Below, one piece after another: positions 8,673 through 17,735 of a stretch of 64,000 nt of DNA. How positions within the stretch are numbered: the stretch's first letter is position 1; each line of letters opens with the position of its first letter. The translations under genes were made by a program, and so were the position numbers. The notes under the pieces were generated by a model that had not been told where the DNA came from, ran no database searches, and saw only the letters and a list, made by a program, of their open reading frames with translations. This stretch comes from Prevotella sp. oral taxon 299 str. F0039. GTDB taxonomy: Bacteria; Bacteroidota; Bacteroidia; Bacteroidales; Bacteroidaceae. Location: positions 1,240,001-1,304,000 of the forward strand of contig NC_022111.1 of NCBI RefSeq assembly GCF_000163055.2. Reading direction: 5' to 3'.

Positions 8673-11402
8673 ATGAATTGTATTAAAGTATATCTTATAT
8701 TGTTATTAAGTGGATTATCTGTTATCGTAAAAGCACAAAACACTATTACAGCAATTGTTGTCGAACAGGAAACTAATCAGCCTATAGTTGGGGCAAGTAT
8801 CACCATTCAAGGAAATAAAACAGCAGTAGCTTTTACTGATAATACAGGTCGTTTCACTATCAGTAATGCCACTGGAAAGAACATCACAATTTCTTTTTTA
8901 GGTTTTAAAAAGCTAACAGCTAAAGCTCAAAATAATGCCACTTATCGTTTAATGTCCACGATAGCGAAAGTGGGCGAGGTTGTTGTTACGGCTCAAGAAA
9001 GTAAGTCTTTAGGTGCAGCATCAGTCATTCAGCGTCACGCAATGGAGCATCTTCAACCCTCAAGTTTTAGCGATTTGCTCGAACTTTTACCGGGTGGACG
9101 ATCTAAAGACCCACGTTTAAGCACCCCAAATCAAATTCGTTTGCGTGAAGCAATACCCCCTTCGAACAGTCAATATGCCACATCTTCGTTAGGAACAAGC
9201 TTTGTTATCGATGGAGCACCTATCAGTACAAATGCCAATATGCAACAATTAAAGGGCGCATGGGAGACACTTATTAATGCAAGAGAGAATGTAAACGAAG
9301 GTGTTGACATGCGAACGATCTCTACAGACGATATCGAAAAGGTGGAAATTGTGCGTGGAATACCTTCTGTTGAGTATGGAGATTTAACCAGTGGACTTGT
9401 AAAAATAGAACGAAAGCGTGGTGGAAATGCTCTTGAAGCACGTCTTAAAGCCGACATGGGCAGTAAACTTTTCTATCTTGCAAAAGGCTTTGAGTGGGCA
9501 AACAGATGGACCTTGAATTTAAGTACCGATTTTCTTGACTCAAAAACCGACCCTCGAAATAAGCTCGAAACATACAAACGATTGGGCGTTTCGGCTCGTT
9601 CTGGACGCAAATGGAGCAACGAAAAGACCTTATCCGACTTTAAATTGAACTTCGATTATGGCGGCTCTTTTGATGGAGTGAAGAGCGATCCAGAGCTAAA
9701 CTACGGCAATGAAGAAACCTTCCGCACTCGTTTTAATCGCTTTGCAATAAGCAGTTCGTATTCAATCAAAGCCAAAGAAATGGGCTGGTGGCGTGGTTTT
9801 ACTGCCACTTTAGCGTCGTCTTACCAACAAAATACAACAGAACGCACCCGATTTATACACCTTCATCGCACCACACCTGCTGTCTTTACAACAGAAGATA
9901 GCGAAAATGATGCCTATTTGCTGCCTTATAAATACACTGCAACACAGAAAGTAGATGGCAAACCCTTTAACTTCTTTGTAAAAGTAAACACCACTTTAAG
10001 TGTGCCTGTTGTGAAATGGAATAATAGTTTGCTGTTAGGTGCAGATTGGAATATGGATAAAAACTATGGAGAAGGACAGATATTCGATCCCTTGAAACCT
10101 TTATATCCTCTCACATCATTGCGCAAACGTGCCTTAAAAGATATCCCAGCCAATCACACTTTCGCAATGTATATGGAAGAAAATATTAAACTTCCCATTG
10201 CAAAAAATCGCCTTGAGATTGTAGCAGGAGCTCGTTTTTCACGCATGTTCAATATCGATCGCAGTTATATTGTAGCCCAACATTTCTATCCCGACATTCG
10301 TTTTAACGCTGGTTGGACGTTTCCTCGCTTCAAAATAGCCAACAAGCTCGGTAGTGTGCGTCTTGCCTTTGGTATCGGATCGCACACCAAGAATCCTACA
10401 ATAGATCAGCTTTATCCTGAAAATGGCTACTTAGATATCACTCAATTGAACTATTCTCATAGCAACCAAGACTATCGTCGCATCAATATTCGCACTTATG
10501 TTATCGACAGAGTGAATAAAGATTTGAAGCCAGCACGCAACTTTAAGTGGGAAGTGAGCAGTGATGTGAATTACGATGGCTATCGTTTTTCGATTACATT
10601 GTTTAGAGAAAACATGACATCAGGATTCCGTTCTGTACCCATTTATGCCCCTTATAGCTATAAAGAATATAATACTACGGGCATTAATGCCAACACTTTA
10701 ACCGCACCTCCATCGCTCGAAAGTTTGCCTTACACCATTGTGAGTGAGCTATTCGCACGAGACCGCACCTCAAATGGTAGTAGAACACTTAAAGAAGGTA
10801 TTGAATATACCTTATCAACCAAACGCTTTGAGAACATACATACACGTTTAACCATTAACGGAGCGTGGTTTAGAACAACCTATGAGAACTCTCAATCGGT
10901 GATGGTTCGCCCCTCTGCCGTACTCAATAACCGACAAATTGGACACGTAGGAATATACAAAGACAACGATAGATTAACCACAGAAATGGCTAATACCAAC
11001 TTTACTGCCGACACAGACATACCTCGATTAAAGCTTGGTTTCTCTATTTCGGCTCAGTGTTTGTGGTTCACTGCATCGCAACGAAAGCCTCTTAGCAATA
11101 TTCCCGACAGCTATATGGATGCCAAAGGCAATGTGCATCAATGGCAACAAGGTGATGAAAAAGATGTAACCTTGCGTTGGTTGATACGAGATTACAATCA
11201 ATCGTATTATAAAAGAGATGTCGTTCCTTTCAGTATGAATCTTAATTTTAAGGTAACTAAAAAGCTATTGAGAGACAGACTCAATGTTGCTATGTTCTGT
11301 AATAAGCTTTGGGACTACACACCCGACTACAAAGACGGAACCATTCTCGTTCGACGTCACGTCAATCCTTATTTTGGTTTAGAATTAAATGTAAAATTAT
11401 GA
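8673..11402 (+). CDS. TonB-dependent outer-membrane receptor (DUF4876/DUF6850 locus)
   Basis: Outer-membrane beta-barrel transporter of 909 residues. A signal peptide (1-21, ending VKA-QN) is followed by a carboxypeptidase-regulatory-like domain (about 24-95), a plug domain (about 100-245, including FVIDGAP and VEIVRGIPSVEYGDLTSG) and the barrel, ending in the usual aromatic-rich strand (NPYFGLELNVKL). It is not SusC type: there is no SusD partner. It is the first gene of a four-gene operon whose next gene overlaps it by four bases (ATGA). The cargo is unknown; metal chelates or peptides are plausible. A palindromic operator overlaps the promoter. Confidence 0.9.
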   Translation: MNCIKVYLILLLSGLSVIVKAQNTITAIVVEQETNQPIVGASITIQGNKTAVAFTDNTGRFTISNATGKNITISFLGFKKLTAKAQNNATYRLMSTIAKVGEVVVTAQESKSLGAASVIQRHAMEHLQPSSFSDLLELLPGGRSKDPRLSTPNQIRLREAIPPSNSQYATSSLGTSFVIDGAPISTNANMQQLKGAWETLINARENVNEGVDMRTISTDDIEKVEIVRGIPSVEYGDLTSGLVKIERKRGGNALEARLKADMGSKLFYLAKGFEWANRWTLNLSTDFLDSKTDPRNKLETYKRLGVSARSGRKWSNEKTLSDFKLNFDYGGSFDGVKSDPELNYGNEETFRTRFNRFAISSSYSIKAKEMGWWRGFTATLASSYQQNTTERTRFIHLHRTTPAVFTTEDSENDAYLLPYKYTATQKVDGKPFNFFVKVNTTLSVPVVKWNNSLLLGADWNMDKNYGEGQIFDPLKPLYPLTSLRKRALKDIPANHTFAMYMEENIKLPIAKNRLEIVAGARFSRMFNIDRSYIVAQHFYPDIRFNAGWTFPRFKIANKLGSVRLAFGIGSHTKNPTIDQLYPENGYLDITQLNYSHSNQDYRRINIRTYVIDRVNKDLKPARNFKWEVSSDVNYDGYRFSITLFRENMTSGFRSVPIYAPYSYKEYNTTGINANTLTAPPSLESLPYTIVSELFARDRTSNGSRTLKEGIEYTLSTKRFENIHTRLTINGAWFRTTYENSQSVMVRPSAVLNNRQIGHVGIYKDNDRLTTEMANTNFTADTDIPRLKLGFSISAQCLWFTASQRKPLSNIPDSYMDAKGNVHQWQQGDEKDVTLRWLIRDYNQSYYKRDVVPFSMNLNFKVTKKLLRDRLNVAMFCNKLWDYTPDYKDGTILVRRHVNPYFGLELNVKL

Positions 11403-11866
11403 AGCTACAAAAGCATATCTTTTCGAGCATAAAAGCATTGCTATTGCAGGGTAAAAACATTGCTTTTGCAAGTCAATTGCATAGCTTTTTGTTCTTGATA
11501 GTTGCAACTTGTGTGGCAACGGGCATGTTCTTCACATCGTGTCACAAAGATCAAGACGAGCTATTCACCACTGCACAGATCACAATTGATGCGGGCGACT
11601 CGGTTCAAGTCAATAAAATGGAAGTGGCAATAACGCTCACTAACCTCAATACTAACGAGGTTGTGAATGCCACCGAACAACAAAATACACAGCTCAACAT
11701 TAGGTGTTTGCAAGGAATTTATAAGGTTTTTGCCCAAGGAACGGTTACTTTTACCAATCAACAAGGACAACAACGCATTCGACGTTTTAGGGTTTACAAA
11801 GACTTTTTGCAGATAACTGGATTTCCAATAAGTAAAAAAAGTCTGCCATTATTTTATATAGATTAA
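11399..11866 (+). CDS. Small lipoprotein with repeat-invaded N-terminus
   Basis: A 155-residue predicted lipoprotein of unknown function. Its ATG overlaps the receptor's TGA. A hydrophobic stretch (about 30-46) ends in MFFTSC with C48 as likely lipidation site. The n-region is abnormally long because 11409-11496, encoding about residues 4-33, is a four-unit 22-bp repeat array. A TTG at 11476 (LHSFLFLIVATCV...) would give a normal ~20-residue signal and may be the true start. The remainder (EVAITLTNLNTNEVVNATEQQN..., FRVYKDFLQITGFP) looks like a small beta-sandwich. It overlaps the next start (TAATG). Confidence 0.75.
   Translation: MKLQKHIFSSIKALLLQGKNIAFASQLHSFLFLIVATCVATGMFFTSCHKDQDELFTTAQITIDAGDSVQVNKMEVAITLTNLNTNEVVNATEQQNTQLNIRCLQGIYKVFAQGTVTFTNQQGQQRIRRFRVYKDFLQITGFPISKKSLPLFYID
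11409..11496. repeat. 22-bp periodic array C inside a coding start
   Basis: Units at 11409, 11431, 11453 and 11475, exactly 22 bp apart: AAAAGCATATCTTTTCG, AAAAGCATTGCTATTGC, AAAAACATTGCTTTTGC, AATTGCATAGCTTTTTG. This copy lies within the first ~33 codons of the lipoprotein gene rather than between genes. Confidence 0.87.
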
Positions 11867-13374
11867 TGAGAAAGCACATCGTTTTAACCATCATCGCTTT
11901 GTTGTTGTCTGCCACCAGCATCACCGCTGCAACTCCAGACAGCACCATTGTAGAGCATAACAGCATGTGGACGCCTGCTTCGAATTGTGCTCTTGCCAAT
12001 CCAGCAATACACGGAATGGCTTATAAACATACCCTTACGCAGTTTAACTATCAAGGTTCTTTCAGTCAACAAAACACTGCTTTTGTGTTAGAAAAGGGTA
12101 AAGGAGCCAATAGTCACACCCTTTTTGCATCTACATTCTTGCGTCTTTCACCCATTAGTAGCGCATGGGGAGAGGCTTCTTACACCACTTCTCAACAAAA
12201 AGAAATACGTTGGCACTCTATTTCCGACTACGAATTACTTGCTCCGCACATCATTGCCGATAGCATTGGAGGCAACACTCAACTCGAAAAATATTGGTTC
12301 AAGGGAGGCTATTCGGCTCAGTTTGGCAACTGGAATGCAGGTGGAGAGATGGCATTTAGAGCGCAACAAGAATACAGAGACTATGACCCTCGCATGAGAA
12401 GTATCGTTTCTGACCTTCAACTCAAGGCGGGATTGGCTCGTTTCTTCAATCATTATCGAGTGGCAATGCACGCTGGAGTGAATGTATATAAGCAAACCGT
12501 GAATATCGATTTCTATCAAGAAACAACCGAATCGCCCGAATATTTCATGACAGGTTTGGGCTCTTATCAACCTCGTTTCAGTGGAAAAAAGACTGGATCG
12601 TTCTATCAAGGTGGTGGAGTTGATTTGAGTTTCACTCTCGATGCACCTGAAACTACGGGCTGGCATGGCGACATTTCGCTTGCAAAACGACACTATGAGC
12701 GCATTGCAAACGAGTTTAATTCGTTGCCCATAACACAACTTTACAAAGAAAATATAATGCTTTCGGGTGGTTATAAACACGAGGGAGCATGGCAATATGA
12801 TGTTTTTGGCACTTTCGACTTTACCAAAACAACGGGCGATGAGGCTGTTCCTGGCGACGGAGCAAAGGGCGATTATCCTATCATTGCCACCTTTTCAACC
12901 TTTCATCAATATGTTTCTAAAGCCCAACTAACGGCTATTGTAGGTCGAAACAACCGCCTTCCACACTATCTTTCGTTAGTAAGTGGAATTCATTCTGTGA
13001 GGTCTTATTATGCTTATCCAGAGCGAAAAACAGCTTATACCATGTGGAATAGTGAGTTAAAGGGTCAGGTTTTTATTCCTGCCACAAAGCAATTAACGCT
13101 CAACACACAGCTTTCTGCTCGCTATTGGCACAATCTTAAAAAGCAAATCACCATGCCTTTCGGAATTATGACACCTGCATTCACCAGCTATGTGCAACAC
13201 AATCATCGTTTTGCAGCTGCCAATTATATGGGTGTTAGCGCATCGGTTGAAGCCAATTATGCTTTGAAAAAGGGCGGATATGCTTTGTTCTTACAGCTCG
13301 AAGGCTCGTTCCTTCGCAGTTCGCAAAAGGCATATCAATCGGCAATTATGCTCAAAGCAGGTGTGAGATTATAG
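11866..13374 (+). CDS. DUF6850-type outer-membrane beta-barrel protein
   Basis: A 502-residue predicted outer-membrane barrel, signal peptide 1-21 (LLLSATSITA-AT). The body is rich in alternating aromatic strands (HTLFASTFLRLSPISSAWGEASY, HYLSLVSGIHSVRSYYAYPERKTAYTMW) and ends with KAGVRL, typical of Bacteroidetes barrels. I assign it from recall to the DUF6850 family, which sits beside DUF4876 proteins and TonB receptors. Its start overlaps the previous stop (TAATG), so it is translationally coupled. A role in assembly of, or transport by, the same system is inference. Confidence 0.75.
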   Translation: MRKHIVLTIIALLLSATSITAATPDSTIVEHNSMWTPASNCALANPAIHGMAYKHTLTQFNYQGSFSQQNTAFVLEKGKGANSHTLFASTFLRLSPISSAWGEASYTTSQQKEIRWHSISDYELLAPHIIADSIGGNTQLEKYWFKGGYSAQFGNWNAGGEMAFRAQQEYRDYDPRMRSIVSDLQLKAGLARFFNHYRVAMHAGVNVYKQTVNIDFYQETTESPEYFMTGLGSYQPRFSGKKTGSFYQGGGVDLSFTLDAPETTGWHGDISLAKRHYERIANEFNSLPITQLYKENIMLSGGYKHEGAWQYDVFGTFDFTKTTGDEAVPGDGAKGDYPIIATFSTFHQYVSKAQLTAIVGRNNRLPHYLSLVSGIHSVRSYYAYPERKTAYTMWNSELKGQVFIPATKQLTLNTQLSARYWHNLKKQITMPFGIMTPAFTSYVQHNHRFAAANYMGVSASVEANYALKKGGYALFLQLEGSFLRSSQKAYQSAIMLKAGVRL

Positions 13375-13425
13375 AGAATTATAATATACAATAATATCAA
13401 TTAAACAAAAACAAACAAACAAATC

Positions 13426-14655
13426 ATGACAAAGAAAATTTTAATGGCATTGTTGTTCATCGTTGGTTGCTCAACAATGTTTGTGGCTTGTTCTGGAGAT
13501 GATACTGTAAGTTCTCAGTCGAAAGCCACTTTTGCAGTGAATGTTCCAGCAGATTTAACTGATGGAGCCTTACAAAACATTGAGCTAACTCTTGTAAATA
13601 TGCAAACAGGAGAAAAGACTGTTGTGAAAACTTTTACACTAAAAGAAAAACAATATGTAGCTGATGTAACTTTAAATATAGGCTCATACAATGTTGAGAT
13701 GACTGCAAAAGCAACTTACAAGTTCGATAACAAAACCTTAGAAACACGAGTTCGTGCTGAACAACACAACATTGGAATAAGCGAAAACATAGCAACTAAC
13801 AAGATTACACTACTTCCTGAGGTGTATAATACCACAGAAGGCTTTGTTATTTCTGAGGTTTTCGTTACCCAAATGCTTACAACTGAGGGCAAACCTTATA
13901 TCTATGGTCAGTATGTTATTATAACAAATAATAGCGATAAGACACTTTATGCCGACAGTTTGGTGTTTATACAAAGTGCAGATGTAAGTAGTTTAAAACA
14001 CGATTACAAGCAAGATTTCCGCAATCATAGCATGCTTGCAGGGTCATTATATATGATTCCTGGCACAGGTAAAGACGTTCCAGTGGCTGCAGGCAAGAGT
14101 ATTGTACTTGCTTTGAATGCAGAAGACCACTCGAAAGTTGTGCCTCATGGTCCAGATTTGACTAAAGCTAATTTTGAAATGTACGATATTGTCAATCATC
14201 CAACAATAAAAGATAATGATAATACCGCTCCAAATCTTGAAACTTGGTTTAAGGAATCAGCAACAATATCAATACTTCATAGTGGTGGTGTAGAAACTTA
14301 TGCGTTGGGAAGAATACCTGTTAGCAAAGAAGCTTATATGAAGGATTATCAGTATGATGCTGTTTATACATTTAAATTCAAGGACTTTATGAAAGATATG
14401 ACAAAGAAAGGATATCTCATTCCTAACTCTTGGATTATCGATGCAGTGAACCTTGGTATGAAGAATGAATATAAATGGAATCTCGTTTCTCCAAAACTTG
14501 ATGCTGGATTTACCTACTGTCTTGAGGCATTAAAGGACAAAACAGCTTACGGAACAGCAGTTATTCGTAGAATGGAGAATGGTAAGTATGTTGATACTAA
14601 CAACTCAACAAACGACTTTATACCAAAAACAACACCTTCGTTGTTAACAAAATAA
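13426..14655 (+). CDS. DUF4876 domain lipoprotein
   Basis: A 409-residue lipoprotein (signal ending MFVAC, C22). Residues ~30-120 look like an Ig-like domain (FAVNVPADLTDGALQNIELTLVNMQTGEK). The remainder matches the DUF4876 pattern GFVISEVF...GKPYIYGQYVIITNNSDKTLYADSLVFIQSADV, reminiscent of a lamin-tail-like fold. It is the last gene of the TonB operon, 51 bases after the barrel gene, with a strong terminator after it. As a surface lipoprotein it could be the substrate-binding partner of the receptor; that is inference from operon order. Confidence 0.8.
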   Translation: MTKKILMALLFIVGCSTMFVACSGDDTVSSQSKATFAVNVPADLTDGALQNIELTLVNMQTGEKTVVKTFTLKEKQYVADVTLNIGSYNVEMTAKATYKFDNKTLETRVRAEQHNIGISENIATNKITLLPEVYNTTEGFVISEVFVTQMLTTEGKPYIYGQYVIITNNSDKTLYADSLVFIQSADVSSLKHDYKQDFRNHSMLAGSLYMIPGTGKDVPVAAGKSIVLALNAEDHSKVVPHGPDLTKANFEMYDIVNHPTIKDNDNTAPNLETWFKESATISILHSGGVETYALGRIPVSKEAYMKDYQYDAVYTFKFKDFMKDMTKKGYLIPNSWIIDAVNLGMKNEYKWNLVSPKLDAGFTYCLEALKDKTAYGTAVIRRMENGKYVDTNNSTNDFIPKTTPSLLTK

Positions 14656-14690
14656 GTCGAAAAGAATAGTTTTTTCAAATATAATAGGAT

Positions 14691-14741
14691 AGCCAGTGAA
14701 CCACTCTTGATATATAAAAAGAGTGGGCTCGCTGGCTTTTT
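14691..14741 (+). terminator. Terminator of the TonB-DUF4876 operon
   Basis: AGCCAGTGAACCACTCTT (14691-14708) pairs with AAGAGTGGGCTCGCTGGCT (14719-14737), followed by TTTT. An 18-bp near-perfect stem. Confidence 0.9.
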
Positions 14742-14814
14742 CGTGTCTTCTTGTTAGGTCTTTGTTATACACACCGAAAGCCTTTGTTACAGGGCAATGC
14801 AGAGATGGGCGAGC

Positions 14815-14902
14815 AAGAGCATTGACATTGAACAATAAAAGCGTTGCTATTAGTAGGTAATAGCAACGCTTTTGAATGTTGATAGGGGTGCTTTTAGAAT
14901 GG
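14815..14902. repeat. 22-bp periodic array D (four units)
   Basis: Units at 14815, 14837, 14859 and 14881, 22 bp apart: AAGAGCATTGACATTG, AAAAGCGTTGCTATTAG, AATAGCAACGCTTTTG, GATAGGGGTGCTTTTAG. Lies in the convergent gap between the DUF4876 gene and recX, after the terminator. Confidence 0.85.
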
Positions 14903-14915
14903 GAAGACAATCGAC

Positions 14916-15398
14916 CTAAAAAATATCGTCGACCTCTTGTCCCATTTCTTTCAATGCTTTGAGCGTTTGATCCATCGTAAAGCCACGTCCAAGAGCAAAG
15001 CGAATGAGTTTGTTGCGCACCTTATATTCGTCGGTATCTTTAATTTGTTTGCGTTTGGTTTTGAGTATTTGAAGTAGTGTTTCACGATAATCATCGTCTT
15101 CAATCTCGTCTAATAGGTCGGCATAGAGCGCATAGTCGATACCCTTTAAGCGCAACGAATAGTCAATTTTTTTGCGTCCCCACTTGTTATATCGAGCCTT
15201 GTCGTTAACAAAAGCACGAGCATAACGGGCGTTATCAACATATTTATTTTTGGTGAGATAAGCCAAAACAGAGGCTTGTGTGTCGGCATCTACACCCCAA
15301 AGGCGCATTTTCTTTTGCATGTCTTGGGTGCAATATTCACGTTTAACGCATGCCGTTGCAAGTTTTTTAATAATCTCTTTTTCAGTTAATTCAGTCAT
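14916..15398 (-). CDS. recX: Regulatory protein RecX
   Basis: Modulator that binds RecA filaments and limits recombinase activity. The 160-residue protein is almost entirely helical with the three-helix RecX repeats: N-terminal LATACVKREYCTQDMQKKMRLWG, middle KNKYVDNARYARAFVNDKARYNKWGRKKIDYSLRLKGI, and C-terminal RNKLIRFALGRGFTMDQTLKALKEM. The start overlaps the prmC stop by four bases (ATGA), so the two are one operon. The recA gene is not in the window. Confidence 0.9.
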   Translation of the reverse strand: MTELTEKEIIKKLATACVKREYCTQDMQKKMRLWGVDADTQASVLAYLTKNKYVDNARYARAFVNDKARYNKWGRKKIDYSLRLKGIDYALYADLLDEIEDDDYRETLLQILKTKRKQIKDTDEYKVRNKLIRFALGRGFTMDQTLKALKEMGQEVDDIF

Positions 15399-16240
15399 TT
15401 CTTCACTCCTTTCACATGTCTTTCTTTTCCAAAGCGGTCGATAAGCACCTCAATATCAGTGAATCCCGACTCGGCAAGAAGGCTCTTCATTTCAGAAACA
15501 AAGAGCGGATTGATTTCAAAGAATAAGGTTCCGCCCTGCACCAATGCCTTTTGTGCATAGTGGGTGATGGCTTTATAGAAGATGAGCGGATTGTCTTCAG
15601 GCACAAAGAGGGCGCAATTGGGTTCAAACTGCAACACGTTCGCCTCCATTTCGCTTTGCTCTTGCGGTGTGATATAAGGCGGATTGCTCACAATAATATC
15701 CCATTTCTCGTTGTCGCAAGGCGCATTTAAGGCATCTTGCTCTACTACCTCGATCGACACATTCATCGCCTTTGCATTCTCTTTTGCCAGTGATAGGGCT
15801 TCAGGAGCAATGTCCCAAGCCGTTGTTTGAGCATTTTTAATGAGCAGAGAGAGGGTGATGGCGATGCAACCAGAGCCAGTTCCGATATCTAATATCTTGG
15901 GGTTTGAAAGCGAAGAAAGAGTGGGTTGTTCGGCAATCCAATAACAAAGGTCTTCTGTTTCGGGTCGAGGAATGAGCACACCGCTATGCACTTTGAACCA
16001 AGAACCAGCAAACCACGCTTGTTGAAGCACATATTGCACAGGCTCGCCCAATAGCAATTGCTCTGTTATTTTTTGTAGCTTATGCTGTTGTTCTTTAGAT
16101 AATTGTGTATCTTTGTTGCACAATATATCGGTGAAAGACAGGTTAAAAGCCACCTCGAACACCAGTTTCGCAATAGCTTTCGCCTCGTTTTCGCCATATA
16201 AAGGCACCAGTTGGCGCCATAACTCCGTGTAATATGCCAT
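15395..16240 (-). CDS. prmC: Peptide chain release factor N5-glutamine methyltransferase
   Basis: SAM-dependent methylation of the GGQ glutamine of release factors RF1/RF2. 281 residues: a helical N-terminal domain (1-85), the SAM-binding loop LDIGTGSGCIAITLSL, and the hallmark N186-P-P-Y189 (VSNPPYITP). Upstream gene of recX. The reverse strand reads TACTTTTG-CAAC-ATG, so the -7 promoter element ends only four bases before the start codon and the mRNA is probably leaderless. Only 20 bases separate this start from that of the divergent ribD. Confidence 0.95.
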   Translation of the reverse strand: MAYYTELWRQLVPLYGENEAKAIAKLVFEVAFNLSFTDILCNKDTQLSKEQQHKLQKITEQLLLGEPVQYVLQQAWFAGSWFKVHSGVLIPRPETEDLCYWIAEQPTLSSLSNPKILDIGTGSGCIAITLSLLIKNAQTTAWDIAPEALSLAKENAKAMNVSIEVVEQDALNAPCDNEKWDIIVSNPPYITPQEQSEMEANVLQFEPNCALFVPEDNPLIFYKAITHYAQKALVQGGTLFFEINPLFVSEMKSLLAESGFTDIEVLIDRFGKERHVKGVKK

Positions 16241-16244
16241 GTTG

Positions 16245-16252
16245 CAAAAGTA
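16245..16252 (-). promoter_or_regulatory. -7 element abutting the prmC start
   Basis: Reverse strand TACTTTTG (TAnnTTTG), ending four bases before the ATG at 16240. One of four such arrangements in the window. Confidence 0.55.
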
Positions 16253-16260
16253 ATAAAATT

Positions 16261-17259
16261 ATGCAAGAAAACAAAGTAAACAACCCCGAACAGCCCCAGT
16301 TAGAACGCAGTGAGACAACCAATGCGACACATGAACGCTACATGCAACGTTGTATAGACTTGGCTTTGAATGGTAAAGAAGGTGCTAAACCCAACCCAAT
16401 GGTGGGCTCGGTGATTGTTGTTGATGGCAGAATTATAGGCGAGGGTTATCACATTGAGTATGGAAAGGCGCATGCAGAGGTCAATGCATTTGCGTCGGTA
16501 GATGCCAAAGACGAGCATCTTTTGCCCAAAGCCACGCTGTATGTGAACTTAGAGCCTTGCTCTCACTTCGGAAAAACACCGCCTTGTGCCGACTTAATCA
16601 TCTCTAAAGGGGTAAAAAAGGTGGTTGTGGGCTGTGTAGATCCTTATTCGGAGGTGAGAGGAAGGGGCATAGAACGCTTGCGAAAAGCAGGTGTTAAGGT
16701 GCTTGTGGGCGTGTTAGAAAAAGAATGTTTGTTCTTAAATCGCTTCTTTATCACATCGAACACACATCAACGTCCATACATTATATTGAAATGGGCGCAA
16801 ACTCTCGATGGCTTTATCGATTGTGATGGTGAGGCAACGGCTATTTCTATTCCTTTTACTTCGATGTTGGTTCACAAGCTAAGAGCCGAGAGTGACGCCA
16901 TACTTGTGGGCAATAATACAGAGAAAAAGGAACGTCCAAGATTGAATGTGCGCCATTGGAGTGGGCAAGATCCAAAGAAAGTGGTGTTGTCGAGCAAAAC
17001 AACTCTCAAAGAACTGCTATCGTCTTTGCACGCAGAAAATATTCAATCGCTAATGGTTGAAGGTGGATTAAAAACCCATAACTCGTTTATTGAGGCCGAC
17101 TTATGGGACGAAATACATATAGAAACGGCTCCTTTCACGGTGGGAAATGGCACCCATGCGCCTCAAATTCCTGCTAATGCAAAACTAATTGAGCATGAGG
17201 ATTGGGACGGAAACCAAACATTTGTGTTTGTGAAAGAAAGCGGTTTGTTAGGGAAGTAG
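16261..17259 (+). CDS. ribD: Bifunctional riboflavin biosynthesis protein RibD
   Basis: Deaminase and reductase acting early in riboflavin synthesis. From the ATG at 16261 it is 332 residues. The deaminase domain has the zinc site HAEVNAF and PCSHFGKTPPCAD (about 80-125). The reductase domain begins near RPYIILKWAQTLDGFI with LRAESDAILVGNNT and ends with the LMVEGGLKTHNSFI and WDEIHIETAPF segments. The frame is open to 16234 but that would overlap prmC. About 25 residues precede the usual family start (RYMQRCIDLA), so the ATG at 16342 is an alternative. The 3' end overlaps the next, opposing gene by 12 bases. Confidence 0.94.
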   Translation: MQENKVNNPEQPQLERSETTNATHERYMQRCIDLALNGKEGAKPNPMVGSVIVVDGRIIGEGYHIEYGKAHAEVNAFASVDAKDEHLLPKATLYVNLEPCSHFGKTPPCADLIISKGVKKVVVGCVDPYSEVRGRGIERLRKAGVKVLVGVLEKECLFLNRFFITSNTHQRPYIILKWAQTLDGFIDCDGEATAISIPFTSMLVHKLRAESDAILVGNNTEKKERPRLNVRHWSGQDPKKVVLSSKTTLKELLSSLHAENIQSLMVEGGLKTHNSFIEADLWDEIHIETAPFTVGNGTHAPQIPANAKLIEHEDWDGNQTFVFVKESGLLGK

Positions 17260-17634
17260 CTCTTTTAAGGTTTCGAGCTTATGCTTTCTGTCGATAGAGT
17301 AGTCGTTACTATATTTATCAATGAATAGATATAGGCTATAAGCTTTATTCAAAATCACTTCTTTAAAGGGGTTAGAAAGGTAGTCTGCTTCGGCAAAATA
17401 CAACTCAGCAAGCATCTCTAACTTCATCAAACGCTCTTCTTCTGGAAAGCTTTCAGCCTCTTTCATCACCTCATCAATGGTGGCAGTGTGATAGAACTGA
17501 TAGTCTCCCACGAACTGAGTGTATAGGTCTTTGATGGCTTCTCGTCGCTTGTCATACTCTTTTTCTGCCATAGCTCGTTGCAAAGCAGCCGCAAATTCTT
17601 TTACTAATCGAATAAAATAATCTTGTCTTATCAT
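17248..17634 (-). CDS. Small helical protein of unknown function
   Basis: 128 residues from the ATG at 17634 (MIRQDYFIRLVKEFAAALQR). The sequence is all-helical and charged, with a TPR-like stretch (EERLMKLEMLAELYFAEADYLSNPFKEVILNKAYSLYLFIDKY). The N-terminus resembles short Bacteroidetes and Firmicutes proteins beginning QDYFxRxIKE (DUF6483-like); I am not sure of the family. No signal peptide. The start is chosen because TATCTTTG ends six bases upstream, excluding the in-frame ATG at 17661. Tail-to-tail overlap with ribD. Confidence 0.75.
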   Translation of the reverse strand: MIRQDYFIRLVKEFAAALQRAMAEKEYDKRREAIKDLYTQFVGDYQFYHTATIDEVMKEAESFPEEERLMKLEMLAELYFAEADYLSNPFKEVILNKAYSLYLFIDKYSNDYSIDRKHKLETLKELLP

Positions 17635-17640
17635 GATGCA

Positions 17641-17648
17641 CAAAGATA
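17641..17648 (-). promoter_or_regulatory. -7 element abutting the start at 17634
   Basis: Reverse strand TATCTTTG ending six bases before the ATG; leader of at most two or three bases expected. Confidence 0.55.
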
Positions 17649-17722
17649 AGAAAAAAAGCAATTGACGATTTATTTTTCATTACTTTTTTGAACGAAGCAG
17701 TGCATTAAAACAACGAAAGACG

Positions 17723-17730
17723 TATCTTTG
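17723..17730 (+). promoter_or_regulatory. -7 element abutting the ABC ATPase start
   Basis: TATCTTTG ending five bases before the ATG at 17736 (TATCTTTG-TAGTG-ATG). Predicts a leaderless transcript. Confidence 0.55.
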
Positions 17731-17735
17731 TAGTG

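Noticed and set aside
14644..14910. 88-codon minus-strand frame
   Set aside because: It spans the operon terminator and array D; no family resemblance.
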